This document shows positions 14,524 through 20,150 of a DNA stretch of 20,150 nt, in pieces. The stretch's first letter is position 1. Every line of letters begins with the position of its first letter. A model generated the notes under the pieces. It did not search any database. It worked only from the letters and a program-made list of their open reading frames with translations, and was not told the DNA's origin. The DNA is from RGIG1918 sp045536045 (GTDB taxonomy: Bacteria > Cyanobacteriota > Vampirovibrionia > Gastranaerophilales > Gastranaerophilaceae), in the NCBI GenBank assembly GCA_045536045.1, contig JAZSMU010000002.1:1-20150 (forward strand), given 5' to 3'. The position numbers and the translations under genes were made by a program.

Positions 14524-14536
14524 GGCATGGTATAAT
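14524..14536 (+). promoter_or_regulatory. Extended -10 promoter of the GNAT-serA-upp operon
   Basis: TGGTATAAT (14528-14536) is a perfect extended -10, overlapped by a GGCATG motif (14524-14529). The predicted start near 14543 gives a leader of about 28 bases holding GAGG before the ATG at 14571. The -35 region is just T-rich. Confidence 0.65.
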
Positions 14537-14570
14537 TTTTGGAAATATACGCTAATGAGGTTTTTTGTAA

Positions 14571-15593
14571 ATGTACGACGTACAGTTTCTAACAAGCAGA
14601 TATTTCAAGATTTTTCAAGGAGTTTATGAAGATTTTAGAAATAATTCTCATCGTGATTACAAATTTGAAATTGAACCATTAGAATATAATGAGTTTATTG
14701 AATATTTTTCAAAAGGCATAATTCAATGTTTAATCCTATTGGAAGATGGTATTCCAACAGGATTTTTAGCATTTTCATCTGCTGATAATTTAGCATTAGA
14801 ATTATTTGTTATTCATTTAATTGGCGAAGATGACCTTAAAAATAAAGTCATAGCTCTTGCTCAAGAATTTTTAACTCAAACAGTTGCAATTAGAACAAAA
14901 AGAATTGCAAGCTACCCTATGCTTGGCAAACAAAAGAAATATAAAGACGAATTGAAAAATTTAGGCTTCAATTTTGTTGATTTGGGCGTTATGGTTTATG
15001 ACATTAACGACTACGAAAATCAAAAGAAATTGTTTGAAAGTGTTAATGATGAATTGCCAATTGGATTTAAGTTGGTAAATTATTCGCCTGAATATTTTGA
15101 AGGATTTTCAATTGCACTAAATTCTTCTTTTGAAACTTCAAGCGACACAAATTATGATGAAAGATTTTTGACAATTTCAGGTTGTATAGATATTGCTAAA
15201 AAGCTTACAGATTCAATATATGGAGAATTTCTCCCACGTGCTTCAAAATTATTAATTTACGAAGACAAAGTTGTTGGTTTTTCTTTAGCAAACATAACAG
15301 CTGGAACAATTGCAAATATACCTCTAGTTGGAATTATTCCTGATTTCAGAGGACAAAAGCTATCTGAAATTATGCTAGGTGCAACTTTAAGAGAAATTGC
15401 ATATATGATTAAAGCTGGAGAATTAAATTTAACTGAATTAAATGTAACAGTTGATTTGGCGAATTTGAGTGCATATAGCATGTATAAATCTTTAGGATTC
15501 AATGAAATTTATATGTATCCTCAAGCATATATGCCAAAAACAGAAATAAGAGAGACGAAAGAGATTATAAAGGAAGAAGAAAATGAAGGATAA
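14571..15593 (+). CDS. Tandem-GNAT N-acetyltransferase
   Basis: A 340-residue protein with two GNAT-like halves. The C-terminal half (about 165-320) has the acetyl-CoA loop V-G-I-I-P-D-F-R-G-Q-K-L-S (253-265) and the closing N-L-S-A-Y-S-M-Y-K-S-L-G-F (298-310), both typical of active GNAT enzymes. The N-terminal half (about 1-150) keeps the fold pattern, ending K-N-L-G-F-N-F-V-D-L-G, but lacks a clear loop and may be inactive. The substrate is unknown. It leads the operon and its last 11 bases overlap the next gene. Co-transcription with serine genes suggests, without proving, an amino-acid or protein acetylation role. The acidic tail (E-E-E-N-E-G) lies within the overlap. Confidence 0.85.
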   Translation: MYDVQFLTSRYFKIFQGVYEDFRNNSHRDYKFEIEPLEYNEFIEYFSKGIIQCLILLEDGIPTGFLAFSSADNLALELFVIHLIGEDDLKNKVIALAQEFLTQTVAIRTKRIASYPMLGKQKKYKDELKNLGFNFVDLGVMVYDINDYENQKKLFESVNDELPIGFKLVNYSPEYFEGFSIALNSSFETSSDTNYDERFLTISGCIDIAKKLTDSIYGEFLPRASKLLIYEDKVVGFSLANITAGTIANIPLVGIIPDFRGQKLSEIMLGATLREIAYMIKAGELNLTELNVTVDLANLSAYSMYKSLGFNEIYMYPQAYMPKTEIRETKEIIKEEENEG

Positions 15594-16683
15594 AGATTTT
15601 TTGATGATTCCAGGACCAACTCCTGTGCCAGAAACAGTATTGCAAGCAATGGCTAAACACCCAATTGGACACAGAAGCAAGGAATTTTCAGCTATCATAA
15701 AAAGATGTCATGAAGCACTAAAATGGCTTTTCCAAACAAAAAATGATGTGTTTATTTTAACTGCATCAGGAACAGGTGCTATGGATTCTGCTCTAACAAA
15801 TTTAGTTAATGTTGGAGATAAAGTTTTATCTTTAGTTATTGGTAATTTTGGAAAACGTTGGGCACAAATTGCAAAATCACATGGTGCTGATGTTGAAATT
15901 ATTGAAGTTCCATATGGTCAAGCTATTGACCCAAATGTTGTTCGTGAAAGACTTCAAGCAGATGTTAATAAAGAAATCAAAATTGTTACTGTAACTCATA
16001 ATGAAACTTCAACAGGTGTTACAAACCCATTAAAAGACATTATGGAAGTAATTAGAGAACATGGTGCAATTAGTGTTGTAGATGGCATTACATCTTTAGG
16101 TGCTATTAATTGCCCAATGGATGAATGGGGAATTGATGTTTTAGTTTCTGGTTCTCAAAAAGGCTTTATGTTGCCTCCAGGTCTTGCATTTATTGCAATT
16201 TCAGAAAGAGCATATAAAGTTAGCGAAGAAACTTTATATCCAGGATTTTATTTTAATTGGAAATCAACTAAAAAATCTTATGATGATGACACAACTCCAT
16301 GGACTCCTGCAGTTAACTTAATTGTTGCTCTAGACGCATCACTTGCTATGCTTCAAGAAGAAGGCTTAGAAAAAGTTTTAGCTCGCCATAAAAACAATGC
16401 AAATCTTTTAAGAGATGGTATTCGCAAAATGGGCTTAAAATTATTTGTTGAAGATGAATCAATTGCAAGCTACGCAATTACTTCTGTTCTGCCACCTGAA
16501 GGTGTTAGTGTTCCAGATATTAGAAAAACATTAAAAGAAGACTACAACATTATTGTTGCGAATGGTCAAAATGACCTTAAAGACAAAATCTTCAGAATGG
16601 GAACACTTGGTTTTGTTTCAGAAAGAGATGTTTTAACTGCATTAGCTAGCTTAGAAGCTACAATTAATAAATTGAAAAAATAG
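15583..16683 (+). CDS. Class V aminotransferase (alanine/serine-glyoxylate aminotransferase family)
   Basis: A 366-residue PLP-dependent class V aminotransferase. Seen: P-G-P-T-P-V-P (10-16), H-R-S-K-E-F (30-35), the phosphate-binding S-G-T-G-A-M (62-67), H-N-E-T-S-T-G (139-145), Asp167 in V-V-D-G-I-T-S and PLP Lys193 in S-G-S-Q-K-G. Family members use glyoxylate or pyruvate as acceptor, and cyanobacterial ones are often labelled the small subunit of soluble hydrogenase, a misnomer. Here it lies directly upstream of serA with no serC in the window, so it may act on phosphohydroxypyruvate or interconvert serine and hydroxypyruvate; this is inference. Its ATG has GGAAG upstream and overlaps the end of the GNAT gene. 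Confidence 0.9.
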   Translation: MKDKDFLMIPGPTPVPETVLQAMAKHPIGHRSKEFSAIIKRCHEALKWLFQTKNDVFILTASGTGAMDSALTNLVNVGDKVLSLVIGNFGKRWAQIAKSHGADVEIIEVPYGQAIDPNVVRERLQADVNKEIKIVTVTHNETSTGVTNPLKDIMEVIREHGAISVVDGITSLGAINCPMDEWGIDVLVSGSQKGFMLPPGLAFIAISERAYKVSEETLYPGFYFNWKSTKKSYDDDTTPWTPAVNLIVALDASLAMLQEEGLEKVLARHKNNANLLRDGIRKMGLKLFVEDESIASYAITSVLPPEGVSVPDIRKTLKEDYNIIVANGQNDLKDKIFRMGTLGFVSERDVLTALASLEATINKLKK

Positions 16684-16704
16684 TTTGAAGAAGGAAAGAA
16701 AAAA

Positions 16705-18312
16705 GTGAGAGTTTTAATAACAGATAAAATTAACCAAAAAGCAGTTGATATTGTAAGTGCAGTTGCAGAAGTTGATAATTTGCCTACAATGAGTGAAGAT
16801 GAGCTTGTTGAAGTTATTGGAAAATATGATGCACTATTGGTTAGAAGTCAAACAAAAGTAACCGAAAAAATTATAAATGCAGCATCCAATATGAAAATTA
16901 TAGGAAGAGCTGGCGTTGGAGTTGATAATATTGACTTAAATGCAGCAACAAATAAAGGTATTATTGTTGTTAACTCTCCAGACGGCAACACCCACGCAGC
17001 AGCCGAACACACAGTTGCACTTATGCTTGCAATGGCAAGAAATGTTGCAAAAGCAGACGCTTCAATTAAAGAAGGCAAATGGGAACGTTCAAAATTTACT
17101 GGCGTTGAAGTTTACGGAAAAACTCTTGGCGTTATTGGTTTTGGCAAAATCGGTCAACATGTTGCAAGAGTTGCTTTGGCATTAGGTATGAAACTTGTTG
17201 TTTCTGACCCATACACAACAAAAGATTTTGTTGAAAAATTTGGTGGCACTTATGTTGAAAACTTAGAAGATTTCTGGGCATTACCTGATTTCATTACTGT
17301 TCACACTCCAAAAACTAAAGAAACAACAAATTTAATTAATAAAGAAACTTTCTCTAAAATGAAACCTACAGTTCGTATAATCAACTGTGCTAGAGGTGGA
17401 ATCATTAACGAAGTTGAATTAAAAGAAGCAGTTGAAAACGGAGTTATTGCAGGTTGTGCGATAGATGTTTTTGAAGATGAAAAAAATATTGCAGCAAACC
17501 CACTAATTACTCTTGATAAAAACTGCACACTAACTCCTCACTTAGGAGCAAGCACAGATGAAGCTCAAATTAATGTTGCTTTAGATGTTGCAGGTCAAGT
17601 TGTTGAAGTTTTATCAGGAAGAAGCGCAACAAGTGCTGTTAATATTCCATCTTTAAGACCAGACAAATTAGAACCTGTTAAAGATTATATGAAAATTGCT
17701 GAAAATATTGCAGAATTTGCAGTTCAAATTTCAGAAGGTTCTCTAAAAGGAATTGAAGTTGAGGTTCGTGGAACACTTGCAAACCTTGATGTTTCTCCTT
17801 TGGAAGTTGCTGTTTTAAAAGGAGTTTTGTCTAGCCATATTGAAAATGTGAACTATGTAAATGCTCCAATTATTGCAAAAAATAGAGGAATTGAAGTAAA
17901 AACTATTAAATCTGGCCAAGCAACAGACTATATTGGCTCAATTTCTGTTAAACTTACTTGCGAAAAGAAAAACAGCGAAGTTCAAGGTGCTTTAATTGCA
18001 AAAGATATTAAAAGAATTGTGAAAATTAATGATTATGTAACTTCAATTAAACCAGAAGTCCATATGCTTTTAGTTCCTCACATAAATAAACCAAAAATGA
18101 TTGCACAAGTTGCAGGAATTTTAGGTGATGACAACATAAATATTTCAAGAATGAACGTTGCACAAAAATCTCACAGAGAAAATGCAACCGAAATTGGCGA
18201 AGTTTCTATTATGTTAATTTCAACAGACACATCAGTTGCAGCTGAAACACTAGATAAAATTTCAGCTCTAGATGGTGTTGAAGCAGCGAAGTATGTAAAT
18301 TTGGCGGTGTAA
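16705..18312 (+). CDS. serA: D-3-phosphoglycerate dehydrogenase
   Basis: A 535-residue SerA of the long form (with ASB and ACT domains). It oxidises 3-phosphoglycerate, the first step of serine synthesis. N-terminal substrate domain (1-98) with G-R-A-G-V-G-V-D-N-I; Rossmann domain with G-V-I-G-F-G-K-I-G (142-150); catalytic Arg230 in N-C-A-R-G-G; an acidic D-V-F-E-D-E block (254-259); His279 in T-P-H-L-G-A-S. Residues about 320-450 are the allosteric substrate-binding domain and 454-530 the ACT domain, where serine feedback is expected. The start is a GTG preceded by AAGGA. It is 21 bases after the aminotransferase and one base before upp. Confidence 0.96.
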   Translation: MRVLITDKINQKAVDIVSAVAEVDNLPTMSEDELVEVIGKYDALLVRSQTKVTEKIINAASNMKIIGRAGVGVDNIDLNAATNKGIIVVNSPDGNTHAAAEHTVALMLAMARNVAKADASIKEGKWERSKFTGVEVYGKTLGVIGFGKIGQHVARVALALGMKLVVSDPYTTKDFVEKFGGTYVENLEDFWALPDFITVHTPKTKETTNLINKETFSKMKPTVRIINCARGGIINEVELKEAVENGVIAGCAIDVFEDEKNIAANPLITLDKNCTLTPHLGASTDEAQINVALDVAGQVVEVLSGRSATSAVNIPSLRPDKLEPVKDYMKIAENIAEFAVQISEGSLKGIEVEVRGTLANLDVSPLEVAVLKGVLSSHIENVNYVNAPIIAKNRGIEVKTIKSGQATDYIGSISVKLTCEKKNSEVQGALIAKDIKRIVKINDYVTSIKPEVHMLLVPHINKPKMIAQVAGILGDDNINISRMNVAQKSHRENATEIGEVSIMLISTDTSVAAETLDKISALDGVEAAKYVNLAV

Positions 18313-18313
18313 A

Positions 18314-18964
18314 ATGAAAAACATTACAGTTATTAATCATCCAATTATCAACAATAACTTAGCAACCATAAGAGACAAAAATTATGATTGCGAAAGTTTT
18401 AGAACAGCAATGAGAAGAGTTTCTTACGCACTCTTTTTAGAAGCTACAAAATTTCTTCCAACAAAAGAAATTGAAATTGAAACTCCACTAACAAAAATGA
18501 TGCACCCAATGATTGACCCAGATATTGAAATTATCTTGGCACCGATTTTAAGGGCTGGTGTTGCTTTTTGTGATGTTGCTCAAGAAATTTTGCCAGCAGC
18601 AAAAGTTCAACACTTGGGCATGTATAGAGATGAAGACACTCTTGAGCCTGTTTGGTATTACAAAAAAACTTTTAAAATTTCAAAAGACCCAACAAAAACT
18701 CACGTGCTTGTTCTAGACCCAATGCTGGCAACAGGAAACAGCTCATACACTGCAATTAATTCATATATTGAGAAAGGTGTTCCTGTTGAAAATATTGTTT
18801 TTGTTTGCCTTTTAGCAGCTCCAGAAGGTGTTAAAAAACTTCAAGATGCGTTTGGCGATATTAAAATCGTTACTACTCATATTGACGACTATTTGAATGA
18901 AAAAGGCTACATAGTGCCTGGTTTGGGCGACGCTGGAGATAAAATATTTAATACCAGATATTAA
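18314..18964 (+). CDS. upp: Uracil phosphoribosyltransferase
   Basis: A 216-residue UPRT that salvages uracil to UMP using PRPP. Seen: I-L-R-A-G (78-82), the PRPP-binding V-L-D-P-M-L-A-T-G-N-S (133-143) and the uracil-binding Y-I-V-P-G-L-G-D-A-G-D-K-I-F (199-212). The PRPP loop usually reads A-T-G-G-S; the second Gly is Asn142 here. Otherwise it is full length. The ATG starts one base after the serA stop, so it is translated as part of the operon; the usual neighbour, a uracil permease, is absent. No terminator hairpin with a T run is seen after it, so read-through toward the tRNA is possible. Confidence 0.96.
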   Translation: MKNITVINHPIINNNLATIRDKNYDCESFRTAMRRVSYALFLEATKFLPTKEIEIETPLTKMMHPMIDPDIEIILAPILRAGVAFCDVAQEILPAAKVQHLGMYRDEDTLEPVWYYKKTFKISKDPTKTHVLVLDPMLATGNSSYTAINSYIEKGVPVENIVFVCLLAAPEGVKKLQDAFGDIKIVTTHIDDYLNEKGYIVPGLGDAGDKIFNTRY

Positions 18965-18967
18965 GAC

Positions 18968-18995
18968 TTGAAATTTTTTATCAGCATAGTATTAT
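18968..18995 (+). promoter_or_regulatory. tRNA-Gly promoter
   Basis: TTGAAA (18968-18973), 16 bp, TATTAT (18990-18995). The predicted start is about eight bases before the mature tRNA. An inverted repeat, ATCAGC (18980-18985) with GCTGAT (19005-19010), brackets the -10 and ends at the first tRNA base. Confidence 0.55.
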
Positions 18996-19010
18996 AAATC
19001 TATCGCTGAT

Positions 19011-19085
19011 GCGGGAGTAATTCAGTGGTAGAATGCTTCCTTGCCAAGGAAGATGTCGCGAGTTCGAGCCTCGTCTCCCGCTCCA
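19011..19085 (+). tRNA. tRNA-Gly (GCC anticodon)
   Basis: A complete cloverleaf of 75 bases including an encoded CCA. The acceptor stem GCGGGAG pairs with CTCCCGC. The D arm is ATTCAGTGGTAGAAT, the anticodon stem CTTCC/GGAAG holds loop TTGCCAA giving GCC, and the T arm GCGAG-TTCGAGC-CTCGT is normal (one G-T pair). Discriminator T, then CCA. It reads GGC and GGT glycine codons. It has its own promoter and terminator. Confidence 0.97.
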
Positions 19086-19090
19086 TTTAT

Positions 19091-19113
19091 AAAGAGCCCA
19101 AGGGCTCTTTTTT
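19091..19113 (+). terminator. tRNA-Gly terminator
   Basis: AAAGAGCCC pairs with GGGCTCTTT around a very short loop (in practice GAGCC-CAAG-GGCTC), followed by six T (19108-19113). It lies five bases after the tRNA CCA. Confidence 0.9.
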
Positions 19114-19231
19114 AGTGCTTAAATAATTTAAGGCTTTTTATTGGGTCAACAGCATTCATCTACAAACCTTTGGAGCAACGTCCATCACTTAAAAGTAAGA
19201 GAAAGTAAAGTGCAAAAGGGCAAACGAACCA

Positions 19232-19264
19232 AAATGCCTTTTAAATATCTTTTAAAAGGCATTT
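19232..19264. repeat. Long perfect hairpin in the phased AT-rich region
   Basis: AAATGCCTTTTAAA (19232-19245) and its exact complement TTTAAAAGGCATTT (19251-19264) form a 14-bp stem with a five-base loop TATCT. No T run follows on either strand, so it is a poor terminator. It covers the first two and the start of the third TTTAAA box of the phased array. Confidence 0.75.
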
Positions 19265-19311
19265 AAAATCTGTTTAAAACCCGTTTAAAAAGTGTTTAAA
19301 AAAATTTTAAA
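19240..19311. repeat. Seven TTTAAA boxes at exact 11-bp spacing
   Basis: TTTAAA begins at 19240, 19251, 19262, 19273, 19284, 19295 and 19306, always 11 bases apart, with mostly unlike bases between (for example TATCT, AGGCA, ATCTG, ACCCG, AAGTG). Three middle boxes extend to GTTTAAAA. The helical phasing places all boxes on one face of the DNA. It ends 15 bases before the -35 of the next gene. The gene-free stretch 19114-19231 before it shows nothing I can name. Confidence 0.85.
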
Positions 19312-19326
19312 CATTATGTCCATATA

Positions 19327-19354
19327 TTGACGCAAGCTTATTTTATTCTATTAT
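19327..19354 (+). promoter_or_regulatory. Promoter of the unknown gene at 19362
   Basis: TTGACG (19327-19332), 16 bp, TATTAT (19349-19354), then seven bases and ATG at 19362. Transcription would start at the ATG or a base before it, giving a leaderless mRNA. The phased TTTAAA array lies immediately upstream. Confidence 0.6.
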
Positions 19355-19361
19355 TGAATTG

Positions 19362-19946
19362 ATGATAAAAATGCTAGTAAATTTGGAAAATTCTGTTTAT
19401 AAAGATGAAATACATAGCTTAGTAGAAAGAACCCAGCCTGTTTTAGTAAAAGATATAGGATTAACTAAAATTGAAGCTGATTTAAGTTGTGCCGCTTATA
19501 ATTTTTATTTTGAAAATCAATATAAAGAAGAAAGTTGTATTTATTTAACAACATATTGCTCTGATATTTATTGCATTTTGGAATTTTTATGGGAAACCAT
19601 TCGCATAACAAAGCCAATCTGTACAATCATAGAAGATGAGGGTCAAAACGGAATTTTTTATGCAAGACCTCTTGATAATAATAACATTCATTTTTTTGTA
19701 GCTGATGATTATGAACTGTATAATAAATTTTGTCAAGATATTATTGATGATTATTCTTTTGAAAATGCACATATTTGTATAGATGTAATTATTGATAAAG
19801 ATGTTTTTGTTAAACAGTTTTATAATAAATTATGGAATGAAATTAAAGATTGGAAAAGTGTCGAGGTGGAACCTTGGGCTGAGAAAATCAATAAGCACAG
19901 TGAAAAACTGATCAAAAAATTAAACGATTATATTGGTATAAACTAA
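19362..19946 (+). CDS. Protein of unknown function
   Basis: A 194-residue soluble, acidic protein I do not recognise. It has no signal peptide and no membrane segment. Visible features are an aromatic- and Cys-containing middle (A-A-Y-N-F-Y-F, C-I-Y-L-T-T-Y-C-S-D-I-Y-C), an alternating hydrophobic and acidic pattern that suggests a mixed alpha/beta fold, and a charged helical C-terminus with W-N-E-I-K-D-W. The ATG at 19362 fits the promoter seven bases upstream; a TTG three bases earlier and an ATG at 19371 are alternatives, and none has a ribosome site. It stands alone between tRNA-Gly and a convergent uracil-DNA glycosylase. Codon use looks like that of its neighbours. Confidence 0.7.
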   Translation: MIKMLVNLENSVYKDEIHSLVERTQPVLVKDIGLTKIEADLSCAAYNFYFENQYKEESCIYLTTYCSDIYCILEFLWETIRITKPICTIIEDEGQNGIFYARPLDNNNIHFFVADDYELYNKFCQDIIDDYSFENAHICIDVIIDKDVFVKQFYNKLWNEIKDWKSVEVEPWAEKINKHSEKLIKKLNDYIGIN

Positions 19947-20023
19947 TTTTCCCCAAAAATTCAACATAACATTCTGGAATACTTTTTTAGAATAAGAGGT
20001 TGTAAAAGCAAGAAAAAATGAAT

Positions 20024-20150
20024 TTACAACTTATCATATTCTCTTTTAATCTCTTGAATATCTTGCCACATGAGCCATTTTGGGCTACCTTTTTCTCTAG
20101 AATCATTTCTCAAAAGATATGATGGGTGAAAAATTGGCATTAATTTTGCC
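20024..20150 (-). CDS. Uracil-DNA glycosylase, C-terminal end only
   Basis: The final 41 codons of a gene that enters from the right edge. They read L-M-P-I-F-H-P-S-Y-L-L-R-N, then K-W-L-M-W-Q-D-I-Q-E-I-K-R-E-Y. The H-P-S-Y-L-L-R block is motif 2 of family 4/5 uracil-DNA glycosylases, where His contacts uracil and the following residues enter the minor groove; the final helix with W-x-D-I is also typical. The enzyme removes uracil from DNA to start base-excision repair. Family 4, usually with an iron-sulphur cluster, is likely, but the cysteines lie outside the window. The TAA is at 20024-20026. An 8-bp inverted repeat (19999-20006 and 20023-20030) spans the stop. Confidence 0.8.
   Translation of the reverse strand, partial: AKLMPIFHPSYLLRNDSREKGSPKWLMWQDIQEIKREYDKL

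Noticed and set aside
19232..19264. The 14-bp hairpin as a terminator
   Set aside because: No T run follows on either strand, and the tRNA already has a strong terminator upstream. Its arms are largely TTTAAA boxes of the phased array.
19999..20030. Inverted repeat GTTGTAAA/TTTACAAC as the glycosylase terminator
   Set aside because: A 16-base loop, AT-rich stem and no clean T tract; it also includes the stop codon. Kept only as a note in that gene.

Overview
The window is about 30% GC by eye and uses the standard code (TGA occurs as a stop, for example at 4520-4522). It carries ordinary bacterial housekeeping genes in short operons on both strands. Several traits resemble the cyanobacterial lineage: SepF next to a YggS-type PLP protein, a class V aminotransferase next to SerA, and a HAD domain fused to HisC. 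With the AT richness and signal peptides, my best guess is a non-photosynthetic relative of cyanobacteria such as gut Melainabacteria/Gastranaerophilales. This is inference from gene content only; no marker gene settles it.

Layout. 1-568 (minus): a partial secreted protein preceded by a small protein of 20-residue tandem repeats. 683-1537 (plus): patatin-like phospholipase, convergent with gatA across a shared terminator. 1583-3428: gatA (minus) and yraN (plus) diverge from overlapping promoters. 3431-7089 (minus): two-zinc-ribbon protein, hisB, a HisC-HAD fusion and a secreted carboxypeptidase-regulatory-like protein. 7225-7618 (plus): a Fur-box-like site, a DUF378 membrane protein, a possible three-way-junction RNA and a terminator. 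7621-11671 (minus): a metallophosphoesterase tail abutting an McrC-McrB type IV restriction module. 11746-14284 (minus): purB, then sepF-yggS. 14571-18964 (plus): GNAT, class V aminotransferase, serA and upp. 19011-19085: tRNA-Gly(GCC) with promoter and terminator. 19232-19946 (plus): an AT-rich region with seven TTTAAA boxes exactly 11 bp apart, then an unknown protein. 20024-20150 (minus): the C-terminus of a uracil-DNA glycosylase.

How the genes work together. HisC-HAD and HisB catalyse consecutive histidine steps, and the HAD part is a candidate for the histidinol-phosphatase step that follows HisC. SerA and the class V aminotransferase fit consecutive serine-pathway steps. SepF and YggS form the conserved division-cluster pair. 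McrB and McrC together make a modification-dependent restriction enzyme that appears to have arrived by insertion or deletion, leaving a broken metallophosphoesterase at its edge.

The most unusual signals are non-coding: the phased TTTAAA array, the folded element after the Fur-controlled DUF378 gene, a CATG-rich dyad cluster before the serine operon, and several genes whose -10 box sits 6-7 nt before the start codon, which predicts leaderless mRNAs.
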